Shown here piece after piece: positions 35,257 to 43,446 of a stretch of DNA of 59,788 nt. The stretch comes from DASXRU01 sp036506395 (lineage in GTDB: Bacteria > Acidobacteriota > Blastocatellia > Pyrinomonadales > Pyrinomonadaceae). Made by a program: the position numbers and the translations under genes. Under the pieces are notes generated by a model. It was not told where the DNA came from. It was given only the letters and a program-made list of their open reading frames with translations, and made no database searches. Within the stretch, counting starts at the first letter, position 1. Every line of letters starts with the position of its first letter. The stretch spans positions 1-59,788 of the forward strand of contig DASXRU010000206.1 in assembly GCA_036506395.1 (NCBI GenBank). Reading direction: 5' to 3'.

Positions 35257-35305
35257 CAACTGCCCACTGGTTCCTGTTCACTGCGCACTGCTCCCTGCTG
35301 ACTGT
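35257..35305. repeat. Heptamer array between mreC and mreD (single strong arm)
   Basis: Seven consecutive units read CAACTGC, CCACTGG, TTCCTGT, TCACTGC, GCACTGC, TCCCTGC and TGACTGT. A possible remnant of the opposing arm (CAGTGACAGT) overlaps the mreC stop codon at about 35201-35210. The array directly precedes the mreD start codon and keeps an in-frame extension open, which can mislead gene callers. Confidence 0.75.
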
Positions 35306-35312
35306 AGTTGAG

Positions 35313-35855
35313 ATGCATCAACTGAAAATAGCAGCGGTGCTGGCCCTTGCAATTGCTCTGCAGTCGTCGTTGCGCGCCGTCTGGCCCCCACTTGCTTACG
35401 TTGACCTGCCCCTTATCCTCGTAATCTATTTTGCGTTGCAGCGCGATGTCTTGCAGGCGCTGGTCATCGGCGCCGCAGCCGGGCTGGCAACCGACGCTTT
35501 GGGCGGCGGATTGTTAGGCGCCGGGGGGTTTTCGAAAACGCTCACTGCGTATATCGTTTATCTGGCAGCCGCGCGGGTCATGCTCGACACCACGCTGCTG
35601 CGCATTCCGGTGCTCGCGGCTGCCACTCTAATCGATGCATCGGTCTTCGTCGGCATGCACCGGCTGTTGGGTCAATCGCTGGCTGTGCCTTTTGTACAGG
35701 CACTTTTGTACGAGTTGGTTGCTACGACTGTGGCGGGTACAGTATTGCTTTACGTGTTCGAAGCATTCTTTAGTGAACGCGCTCGGCAGCGACGCCACTT
35801 CGCCGTCAGACGCCGCGTAGCCCGTCGCGGGCCGAGTCTGTTGAAGAGAAGATGA
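35313..35855 (+). CDS. mreD: Rod shape-determining protein MreD
   Basis: A 180-residue polytopic inner-membrane protein from the ATG at 35313. The 20 residues encoded upstream in frame are pure heptamer repeat and are excluded. About five hydrophobic segments are seen (KIAAVLALAIALQSSL, LPLILVIYFAL, ALVIGAAAGLATDALGGGLLG, VLAAATLIDASVFVGMHRLLG, LVATTVAGTVLLYVFEAFF), and the C-terminus is very basic. It fits the size and position of MreD between mreC and the PBP2 gene, where it takes part in elongasome assembly. Confidence 0.88.
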   Translation: MHQLKIAAVLALAIALQSSLRAVWPPLAYVDLPLILVIYFALQRDVLQALVIGAAAGLATDALGGGLLGAGGFSKTLTAYIVYLAAARVMLDTTLLRIPVLAAATLIDASVFVGMHRLLGQSLAVPFVQALLYELVATTVAGTVLLYVFEAFFSERARQRRHFAVRRRVARRGPSLLKRR

Positions 35856-35864
35856 ACGGACGTG

Positions 35865-35999
35865 GTCAGTTGTCAGTTGTCAGTTGTCAGTTGTCAGTAG
35901 ATGATAGTTATTCTGGAAAACCCGAGTCACGGAAAGGCTTAAGATTCTTTGCCACGAACAACTAACAACTGACCACTAAGAACTGACGACTAACGATTG
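35865..35999. repeat. Heptamer hairpin between mreD and mrdA
   Basis: The left arm is GTCAGTT repeated four times, then GTCAGTA (35865-35899). The right arm is ACAACTA, ACAACTG, ACCACTA, AGAACTG, ACGACTA and ACGATTG (35958-35999). The arms are complementary after a shift of register, with a loop of about 58 nt. The element fills almost the whole gap. Confidence 0.85.
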
Positions 36000-36012
36000 A
36001 GGAATCGCTTTT

Positions 36013-37917
36013 ATGAAATTTGAGGACTACTCACAAAACGTGCGCATGCGGCTACGAATGGTTCAGGCCCTTGTGCTGTTGCTGCTTGCCATATTGGCGG
36101 TCAGGCTCTACGTCCTGCAAATTATCAATGGGCGGCATTATGCCGAAATTGCTGAGAATCAGCGGGTCCGGCTGCTGCCGATCCCGGCGCCCCGCGGAGC
36201 GATTTTAGACCGTAATGGCCGGCAGTTGGTCGATTCCCGCCCTATCTACAGCGTCATTCTCTCTCGTGAAGACACGAAGGGAAAAGATCTGAATCAGCTG
36301 ATCAAGCCGCTATCGGAAGCGCTCGTCATCGATAGGGACATCCTGCGCGAGCGATTTGATCAGATCAAATCCCAGCCCGCATTCGAATCCATTACGATCA
36401 AAGAAGGCGCCACGCTGAGCGACATTGCGTGGGTAGATGCTCACCAGCTTGAATTTCCCGAACTGCGCATCGAGCAGCAGCCGCAGCGCCGCTATCCGGA
36501 CAACGGGATGCTGGCCCACGTGCTCGGTTACGTTGGCGAAGTAAGCCCGGAGCAATTGGAACAACCACAAAACAAAAATAGAGGTTACAAACCGGGCGAC
36601 GTAATAGGCCAGGACGGCTTGGAAAAGGCGTACGACGACTACCTGCGCGGCAAAGATGGTTATCGCAAGGTTATCGTGGATAGCGGCGGCCACATTCAAA
36701 GAGAAGTCGAGAGAATAGAGCCGCAACCCGGGCAGGACATGGTCATCACCATTGATATCGACCTGCAAGAGGCGGCTGAGGATCAGTTACGGGTGTCACC
36801 GCAGGGCCGCGGTGTCATTATCGCCATGGATCCAAACAACGGCGAGGTCCTGGCGATGGCTTCATATCCCACCTTCGATCCAAATCTCTTTTCGCAACGC
36901 ATCGGCAGCAAAGAGGGACGCGCCGAGTATGCGAAGCTGCTCGCCGATCCGAAAAAGCCGCTGCTGAATCGCGCCATTCAGGGTCGCTACCCGCCGGGCT
37001 CGACCTGGAAGCCTTTGATGGCCACAGCCGGATTGCAGCAGGGCGCGATCACAATCGAACATTCAAACCTGGTTTGTGGCGGCGGCATAACCGTGGGCAA
37101 CAAGTTCACGCGCTGCATGGGCGGCAATCACGGCACGCCTGACGTGCATTTTGCGATCATGAAATCCTGCGACGCTTACTTCTATCGTCTCGGCCTGAAG
37201 ATGAAACTCGAAGGTATCCAGCAGATGGCTGAGGAATTCGATCTCAACAAACGCACGGGCATCGATCTCCCCCATGAAATCATTAGCATAACTCCATCGC
37301 GCGAGTTAAAAGCAAAGCTCTATCCGACCGATCCGGAATGGAAAGACATCGATACAGTCTATTCCTCTTTCGGACAGGGTGAAGACGTGCTGACTCCCAT
37401 CGCGTTGCTGCGGGCCCATTCAGCCATAGGCATGCACGGCAAAATGTATGTGCCGCACGTCATGAAAGAGATCCGAGAGATTGCCGCAGTTGGGGAACCT
37501 AATACCCCCGATTACAGGCCGGCGCGGCCGGCCAAAACTTTCGAGCACTCTGAGCCGAAAATTCTTCCCATACCTGAAGACCAGAACGATCTTGTCGTCA
37601 AAGGCATGTGGTCAGTGGTCAATGAAGCGGGTACCGCAGCCGGCATTCGTATGGCCGGATTTGAAATTGCCGGCAAGACGGGAACGGCGCAGGTAGTTAG
37701 TCTCGGCAAAGACGTGGGAGTGAACAAAGACCACTCGTGGTTTGTCTCGTACGCACCGGCTTTCAAACCCGAGATTTCCTGCGTCGCCTTGATCGAGAAT
37801 GCCGGGCTCGGTTCTCGTTTCGGCGCTCCCTCGGTGCGTGCTGTTTACGACGTTTACTACAAGAAAACGCGGCCCGAGACTCCGCCGCCAAATCAAGTCG
37901 CAATGAGAATTAGATGA
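36013..37917 (+). CDS. mrdA: Penicillin-binding protein 2, elongasome transpeptidase
   Basis: A 634-residue class B penicillin-binding protein that cross-links peptidoglycan during cell elongation. One N-terminal membrane span lies at about 16-38. The pedestal or dimerisation domain follows (about 50-235, starting APRGAILDRNGRQLV). The transpeptidase domain has active-site SxxK as STWK near residue 330, the SxD form of the second motif as KSCDAYFY near 385, and KTG in IAGKTGTAQ near 554. The SxD variant is typical of PBP2. It is encoded between mreD and rodA. Confidence 0.96.
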   Translation: MKFEDYSQNVRMRLRMVQALVLLLLAILAVRLYVLQIINGRHYAEIAENQRVRLLPIPAPRGAILDRNGRQLVDSRPIYSVILSREDTKGKDLNQLIKPLSEALVIDRDILRERFDQIKSQPAFESITIKEGATLSDIAWVDAHQLEFPELRIEQQPQRRYPDNGMLAHVLGYVGEVSPEQLEQPQNKNRGYKPGDVIGQDGLEKAYDDYLRGKDGYRKVIVDSGGHIQREVERIEPQPGQDMVITIDIDLQEAAEDQLRVSPQGRGVIIAMDPNNGEVLAMASYPTFDPNLFSQRIGSKEGRAEYAKLLADPKKPLLNRAIQGRYPPGSTWKPLMATAGLQQGAITIEHSNLVCGGGITVGNKFTRCMGGNHGTPDVHFAIMKSCDAYFYRLGLKMKLEGIQQMAEEFDLNKRTGIDLPHEIISITPSRELKAKLYPTDPEWKDIDTVYSSFGQGEDVLTPIALLRAHSAIGMHGKMYVPHVMKEIREIAAVGEPNTPDYRPARPAKTFEHSEPKILPIPEDQNDLVVKGMWSVVNEAGTAAGIRMAGFEIAGKTGTAQVVSLGKDVGVNKDHSWFVSYAPAFKPEISCVALIENAGLGSRFGAPSVRAVYDVYYKKTRPETPPPNQVAMRIR

Positions 37918-37986
37918 GTTCGGATGAAGATAGAACCCTGAACTCAATTTGAGGTTTCACGGGTTCCCGTTTCGATTCACAATGCC

Positions 37987-39108
37987 ATGGTCGCTATCCT
38001 GGAAAGACGCAGTTTAAGAGACTTCGATTGGATGCTGGCTCTGCTGGCCACGATCATCGTCTGCTTTGGCGCATGGGAAATCCATAACGCGCAACCCACT
38101 GAAGCGTACTGGCAAAAGCAGTTGATCGGTCTCGGCATCGCGCTGGTGGCAATGTTGGCCATCGCCGTAACTGACTACCGTCGACTCGTGGAACTCGCGC
38201 CGGTGTTCTATGTCTTCGGATTGCTGTTGCTGCTTATCGTACTCATTCCCGGAATCGGCATGAAAGTCAACGGCCAACGTTGCTGGATCAAGCTGCCGGG
38301 ACTGGGCCAGTTTCAGCCCTCGGAGTTTGTAAAGATTCCCGTGGTCTTGATGCTGGCAAGATATTTCGGCAAGCATCGTCAGGGTGCGCTTTCCTGGAGA
38401 GAAGTGATCGTCGGTCTCGGCATTCTTGGTCTGCCCATGGGACTCATAATGCTTGAGCCGGATATGGGCCAGTGCTTGACCTATTTGCCGCTGCTGGCCA
38501 TCGTGATGTTCCTCTCTTCCGTGCGCATGTGGTTAGTAATTGCCGCCCTGGTGTTCGCGGTGATTGCGGCGCCGGCGAGTTACGCCATTGGTGTGAAGAC
38601 CGGACTGCTGCACGGCTATAAGCTTGAGCGCATCAACGTCATCCTCGATCCCGAAAATGCAGACAAGCGCGGCTTCGGTTATCACACCTGGCAATCGATC
38701 GTCACCGTAGGCGAAGGTGGACTGACAGGCACGCGCGCCTCGTCGGACTATTCACAAAGCCGTCTGAAATTCCTGCCGGAGCCGCATACCGATTTCATTT
38801 TCGCCGTCACCGCGGAGACGACCGGTTTTGTTGGTGGCCTGTTGCTACTTGCGGCCTACGCTATGCTGCTCTTGCGATTGGTTGCCGACGCCCGCCGCTC
38901 CCGGGACCGGACTGGCATGCTGGTGATCATGGCCATTGTTGGCGGGCTTATCTTTCAGATCTTCATCAACGTAGGCATGGCGCTGGGGTTGTTGCCGGTC
39001 ATCGGGGTGCCGCTTCCTCTGATGAGCGCCGGATTGTCGTCCGTTCTCGCCACATTTATCGCTATAGGTTTTGCCATTAGTGTGCAACTGCGGCGATTCG
39101 TGAATTGA
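37987..39108 (+). CDS. rodA: Peptidoglycan glycosyltransferase RodA
   Basis: A 373-residue SEDS-family polytopic membrane enzyme that polymerises lipid II and works with PBP2. About ten hydrophobic segments are present. Family signatures include GQRCWIKLPGLGQFQPSEFVKIPVVL (in pieces, near residue 97), LMLEPDMGQCLTYLP with the functionally important Glu-Pro-Asp, QSRLKFLPEPHTDFIFAV, and PLPLMSAGLSSVLATFIAIG near the end. It is the last gene of the mre operon before a hairpin terminator. Confidence 0.96.
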   Translation: MVAILERRSLRDFDWMLALLATIIVCFGAWEIHNAQPTEAYWQKQLIGLGIALVAMLAIAVTDYRRLVELAPVFYVFGLLLLLIVLIPGIGMKVNGQRCWIKLPGLGQFQPSEFVKIPVVLMLARYFGKHRQGALSWREVIVGLGILGLPMGLIMLEPDMGQCLTYLPLLAIVMFLSSVRMWLVIAALVFAVIAAPASYAIGVKTGLLHGYKLERINVILDPENADKRGFGYHTWQSIVTVGEGGLTGTRASSDYSQSRLKFLPEPHTDFIFAVTAETTGFVGGLLLLAAYAMLLLRLVADARRSRDRTGMLVIMAIVGGLIFQIFINVGMALGLLPVIGVPLPLMSAGLSSVLATFIAIGFAISVQLRRFVN

Positions 39109-39231
39109 TTCGGTGGCTCAGGCATCGCGGGTGCCGTGTGAGGCAACAATGCTGGGGGCATCCCTGGCTGTGAATGAGCGCGAACCCACGAACTATTGAA
39201 GGCCGCAGATTAACGTGGATAAGGCGGATAT

Positions 39232-39263
39232 GCAGTGGCCCTCGCCACTGCTACTTTCTTTTT
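39232..39263 (+). terminator. Hairpin terminator of the mre operon
   Basis: A perfect 8-bp stem, GCAGTGGC/GCCACTGC with loop CCTC, is followed by TACTTTCTTTTT. It sits about 125 nt after rodA and just before the LprI-like gene. The surrounding sequence has the look of other dispersed intergenic elements, so a repeat origin is possible. Confidence 0.65.
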
Positions 39264-39283
39264 GCCAGGATGGAGGCCTCCAC

Positions 39284-39706
39284 ATGAGACATCTGTATCG
39301 TTCTTTTCTCCTGCTACTAATGCTGCCCTTGATTTCGTTCGCCCAGGAAGCCAGCACTCATCCGATTGATAAAGCGCTCGATGCCTGCACCGAAAAAGAT
39401 GGATCGACTGCCGGCACGATCCGCTGCACCGACAAAGCTTATGCCGACTGGGACCGCGAGCTTAATAAGAACTACACGCAGTTAATGCGCCAACTAAAGC
39501 CGGTGCAAAAGCTGGCTCTAAAGGCCGCGCAACTCGACTGGCTCAAATACCGTGATTCAGAATTCAAAGTGATCGACAGCATTTACGACACACTGCAGGG
39601 CACGATGTACATCCCCATGCGTATCGCGGAGCGTTTAGAGGTGGTGAAGAAACGCGCGCTGGCTTTGGGCGGATACATCGATCTCCTCAACGAAGGGTCA
39701 CCATGA
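39284..39706 (+). CDS. LprI-like (DUF1311) exported protein
   Basis: About 140 residues from the ATG at 39284, chosen because GGAGG lies 7 nt upstream and a signal peptide follows (RHLYRSFLLLLMLPLISFAQ). A longer frame from 39215 reads through the terminator hairpin. The mature part matches the DUF1311/LprI lysozyme-inhibitor-like family: two Cys in LDACTEK and IRCTDKAYADWDRELNKNYTQLM, then LKAAQLDWLKYRDSEF. Members are periplasmic or surface proteins, some of which inhibit lysozyme. Whether this one does is not known. Confidence 0.82.
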   Translation: MRHLYRSFLLLLMLPLISFAQEASTHPIDKALDACTEKDGSTAGTIRCTDKAYADWDRELNKNYTQLMRQLKPVQKLALKAAQLDWLKYRDSEFKVIDSIYDTLQGTMYIPMRIAERLEVVKKRALALGGYIDLLNEGSP

Positions 39707-39794
39707 AACCCGCGTGGAATGTTAGCCGCTGATCTTTTGGAGCGTAGTGACTGTTGCAGTCTACGGCTGTTAGGAGTTAAATACGCCCACGCAA

Positions 39795-42227
39795 ATGGTC
39801 GGGCAAACTCTCGGCAATTACAAAATCACGCAAAAGATCGGTGCCGGCGGACAAGGCGCGGTTTATAAAGCCACCGACAACAAGCTGGGCCGCACCGTTG
39901 TGGTCAAAGTTCTGCCCGCCGAGCTTACGGTAAAAGAAACCAACCTCAAGCGCTTTGAACGCGAAGCCCGCCTGGCCTCCACGCTGGACCATCCGAATAT
40001 TTGCACCATCTTCGATCTGGACGAAGCTAATGGCCTGCACTTCATCACGATGCAATACGTCGAAGGACGCAACGTCCGGCAGCTGGTTGGCGGTCGGCCG
40101 CTGGAGCTGCGCAGCGCCCTTTTGATAGCCATGCAGGTCACCGATGCGCTGGCGGCGGCACACGCGCGCGGCATCATTCACCGCGACATAAAATCCGGCA
40201 ACGTCATGGTCACCGATTCCGGCCAGGTAAAAATTCTGGACTTCGGATTGGCGAAGTTACTGGACGAGACCGAGGCCGCCTCCAAACAAATTCATCAAAC
40301 GGAGTTAACTGAAGTCGGCGTGCCTTATGGCACGGCCACCTACGCCGCGCCCGAACAGGCCCGTGGCGATCGCGTCGATGCGCGAGCGGACATTTTTTCC
40401 ACCGGCGTGCTGCTTTACGAGATGCTGACGGGCACGTGGCCCTTTCGCGGCAAATCGAGCATTGACGTGCGCCATGCAGTGATTCACGACGCGGCTAAGC
40501 CAGTTAGCGAAACACGCAAAGAACCAATACCGCCGCGTCTGCAACAGATTCTGGATCGGGCGATGGCCAAAGAGCCGCGCGACCGTTACCAGAAGATCAT
40601 TGAGTTGCAGGAAGATCTGCGCAGCGTGCTGCGCGAGATATCGACCCCGGGCGAAGTGGTTGAAACTGGAGTGCCGGCCCCTCCCCGGCATGTGGCCGGA
40701 GCTAATCCAGTCTCGCGCGCAATGCGCTGGCTGCGGACGAAAACGGCGGCGCCATCACAAACCAGTACGCCAGGCTCGTCGCAGCGTACGCCAACCACTC
40801 TTCATGAGACACCGTTTACCACCGTTGCCGATCGCGAAAAAAAGAGCATTGCCATCCTGCCTTTCAAGAACCTGAACAATGATCCAGCGTCGAGCTTCTA
40901 CGAGTTTTCCCTGGCCGACGCGGTGATTACGGAGTTGGCGCGCATTCGTTCGCTGGTAGTCCGGCCTTCTTCCGTCATCGCGAAGTATCAGGGCCAGGCG
41001 GTTGATCCACGGGACGTGGGACGCGAGCTCAACGTGACTGCCGTTCTGGCTACCGGGTTCTTTCATGTCGGCGAACGCTTTCGCGTGACAGCACAACTGC
41101 TCGACGTGGCCACCGGCGACATCTTATGGAGCGACCGCATAGATGCAGCCGCAGCGGACATCATCGCCGTGCAGGATACGATCGCGCAGCGCATTGTGGA
41201 TGGATTACGCCTGGAGTTGAGCCCTGACGAGCAAGCCGGCCTGGCCCAACCAACGACGGTTAACGCCGCTGCTTACGAAGAATATCTCCGCGGCCGCGAC
41301 TTGTTCGCAAGATTCATCTTCCGCACCGTTGCCTCGGAAGACTGTGACGCGGCAATAAATCATTTCACTCGCGCCATAGAACTGGATCCGGAGTTTGCCC
41401 TGGCCTATGACGGCCTGGGCGCCAGTCACGTGAATCGGGTACACAAAGGCCTGGGCGGAGCTGAGGACTACGAACGAGCTGAAGCCGCTTTCAATAAAGC
41501 TCTGACGCTCGATCCCAACCTAATCGAAGCGCGCATGTTAATGGTTTTCATTTACCTTTGGCGCGGGGAGAAACAAAAAGCCCGGGAAGAGGTGACGCGC
41601 ATGCGTCGCGAAGCGCCGAATGAAGCGGTGGTGCACTTCGTGAAAGCCACCCTGCATCGCCTCGACGGCGAATATGAACGCGCTTTGCGCAGTTACGATC
41701 GCCTCGTGCGACTGGATCCGGCAGCGCATGTCGTTGTCAGCTACAACCGGGCGCTGATTCTAATCTTTAAGGGCCAGCCGCAAGAGGCTATGCGCGAGTT
41801 GGATCAGGCTACCGCAATCGAGCCAAACAATCCTCTGCTCAAGACTTTCCGTGCCCTGACGCTTTACTATCTCGGGCAGACTGACAAAGCCACCACCTTG
41901 CTGCGCGAAGTCGTGGATCGAAATCCCAACATGCACGGCGTGCGCCCATTTCTGGCGATGTGCCTTAGCGCGCAGGGACAACACGATGCTGCGCGCGCCG
42001 AACTCACCGACGCGGTCAAACGAAACGCTGCCGTCGATGCGGACATTGCGTATTCCCTTGGCTCGGTCTATGCGCTTGAGGGCGAACCCGATCAAGCATT
42101 CGAGTGGCTGGAGCGCTCGGTGTCGCTGGGAAACGAAAACCGTCCCTGCTTTGAGCACGATCCCAATCTGGGGTCGCTGCGTGAGGATCCCCGTTACAAA
42201 GAACTGATCACCCGAATCTCGCGCTGA
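39795..42227 (+). CDS. Ser/Thr protein kinase with TolB-like domain and TPRs
   Basis: An 810-residue cytoplasmic-type protein. The Hanks kinase domain lies at about 8-270, with a Gly-loop IGAGGQGAVY, Lys38 (VVVKVL), catalytic HRDIKSGNVMV, DFGLAKL and APEQARG. A linker of about 70 residues follows, then a TolB/FlgO-like alpha/beta domain at about 350-480 (KKSIAILPFKNLNNDPASS, then VTAVLATGFFHVGERFRVTAQLLDVATGDILW in pieces). TPR repeats fill about 490-800. No clear membrane span is seen. This architecture is common in acidobacterial genomes. The TPR part probably assembles partner proteins or substrates. Confidence 0.92.
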   Translation: MVGQTLGNYKITQKIGAGGQGAVYKATDNKLGRTVVVKVLPAELTVKETNLKRFEREARLASTLDHPNICTIFDLDEANGLHFITMQYVEGRNVRQLVGGRPLELRSALLIAMQVTDALAAAHARGIIHRDIKSGNVMVTDSGQVKILDFGLAKLLDETEAASKQIHQTELTEVGVPYGTATYAAPEQARGDRVDARADIFSTGVLLYEMLTGTWPFRGKSSIDVRHAVIHDAAKPVSETRKEPIPPRLQQILDRAMAKEPRDRYQKIIELQEDLRSVLREISTPGEVVETGVPAPPRHVAGANPVSRAMRWLRTKTAAPSQTSTPGSSQRTPTTLHETPFTTVADREKKSIAILPFKNLNNDPASSFYEFSLADAVITELARIRSLVVRPSSVIAKYQGQAVDPRDVGRELNVTAVLATGFFHVGERFRVTAQLLDVATGDILWSDRIDAAAADIIAVQDTIAQRIVDGLRLELSPDEQAGLAQPTTVNAAAYEEYLRGRDLFARFIFRTVASEDCDAAINHFTRAIELDPEFALAYDGLGASHVNRVHKGLGGAEDYERAEAAFNKALTLDPNLIEARMLMVFIYLWRGEKQKAREEVTRMRREAPNEAVVHFVKATLHRLDGEYERALRSYDRLVRLDPAAHVVVSYNRALILIFKGQPQEAMRELDQATAIEPNNPLLKTFRALTLYYLGQTDKATTLLREVVDRNPNMHGVRPFLAMCLSAQGQHDAARAELTDAVKRNAAVDADIAYSLGSVYALEGEPDQAFEWLERSVSLGNENRPCFEHDPNLGSLREDPRYKELITRISR

Positions 42228-42307
42228 TAAGTCCTGGGGTCTTTAGAACAATTCCCTTCCCGTTGTCGTACACCAAAGAGGGCCTTCTTTCACACCGGGA
42301 GGCAGTT

Positions 42308-42628
42308 GTGTCTTTAGAGAAATTCATAGACGAGCGAATTAAGAAGGCCATCGCCGAGGGTGGTTTCATCGATCTGCCCGGCAGTGGCAGGCCCATTGAT
42401 CTCCGGGCCTACTTCGAAACGCCTGAGGATCTGCGGATGTGCTTTTCAATTTTGAAGCAGGGTAATTTCGTTCCCGAAGAAGTGGAGCTGCTCAAGGAGA
42501 TCGAGGGTCTACGAAATGAGCGCGCGGCCTGCCCGGAAGAAGGTCGAAGAGCAGAGCTCAATAAGGCGATCAACGAAAAGGTGCTGCTCTTTAGGACCCT
42601 GATGGAGCGGCGCCCGGGAGCGAGGTGA
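42308..42628 (+). CDS. DUF1992 (DnaJ-C28-like) family protein
   Basis: About 106 residues. The GTG at 42308 is preferred because GGGAGG lies 5 nt upstream. An in-frame TTG at 42263 would add residues that do not look conserved. The sequence has the DUF1992 pattern: LEKFIDERIKKAIAEGGFIDLPGSGRPIDL, then FVPEEVELLKEIEGLRNE (both in pieces), and a helical end. The family is found alone in bacteria and fused to J-domains in eukaryotes. Its biochemical role is unknown. It is a small, probably helical cytoplasmic protein. Confidence 0.85.
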   Translation: MSLEKFIDERIKKAIAEGGFIDLPGSGRPIDLRAYFETPEDLRMCFSILKQGNFVPEEVELLKEIEGLRNERAACPEEGRRAELNKAINEKVLLFRTLMERRPGAR

Positions 42629-43446
42629 ACCCTCAGCCGGGATGCCTTGAACTGGAAACCGATCCCGCACGTCATATGGCTTCGCTTTTCAGAGCCTTTC
42701 CGCTATACTCCCCCTGCTCGTCCTTCCCGACGCATCGAATGCCAACCAAGCGTTTGTAGACATTCAAGCACAGGCAACAAGGTTTCCAGTGCGCACCGTT
42801 AGGCGAGACAAGAATTTTTGCGGTCGTTAAGTCAACGGCCAGTTTTCACTTTTAACGAGTTACGCAGACGATCCCCAGGGCCGCCTCGGATTGAGCTCGA
42901 GGGCGCGATTTGAACAGCCCGGATCGGAGCGAAATTAATAGCGCGCAGAACCAGGTTTCAGAGCATGTCGTTTTGTAAGAGTGCTCCCTGACTGCGAGGT
43001 CGCTCCAGCAAAGAACGAGCGGCCCTACGGAGCTTCCAGTTGGATCTGTCCTACTGCCTTTGCGCAAACGAAGAGATTCGTCCGTCCCGGGTGAATCCTG
43101 TGCGCGGCCCACAAATCATCAACAAGAACCGGTTGCCTCCCATCGCAAGCCAAAAGGCTGTGCCCGCGGCCATCATTTTGCACCGGCGCCGCTTTGGCGC
43201 TCGCGTTTCCAGCTTAACATCCCACGGCGATCTCGTTTCTGATTTCGCTACTCGTGCATGCAGCGTGCGCCTGGCCCTCGGGCTTCAAGGTAGCATAGCG
43301 GCAACACTTCACAATCTGAACAGAACGATCCCAACGCACACTGATCAGTCCGGGAGCGCCGGCGCCCTTCGATGGAACGCGCGCGCTTTAGTGCCCTCCC
43401 CAGCTCGGTCGAGCATAGGATCGTACCAGGAGACACAAAACCAAAC
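42629..43446 (+). other. Long region upstream of the RNase E/G gene (possible leader)
   Basis: 818 bases with no credible gene on either strand. A possible -10, TATACT, lies at 42704-42709, with only a weak -35 (TTCGCT, 42681-42686). If used, it would give a leader of about 730 nt. Several GC-rich pieces could pair. In enterobacteria the rne leader controls RNase E level by feedback, and a similar role here is a guess. Confidence 0.4.

Noticed and set aside
35865..35999. CRISPR array
   Set aside because: The repeats are 7 nt with no spacers and two opposed arms. This is a tandem hairpin, not a CRISPR.
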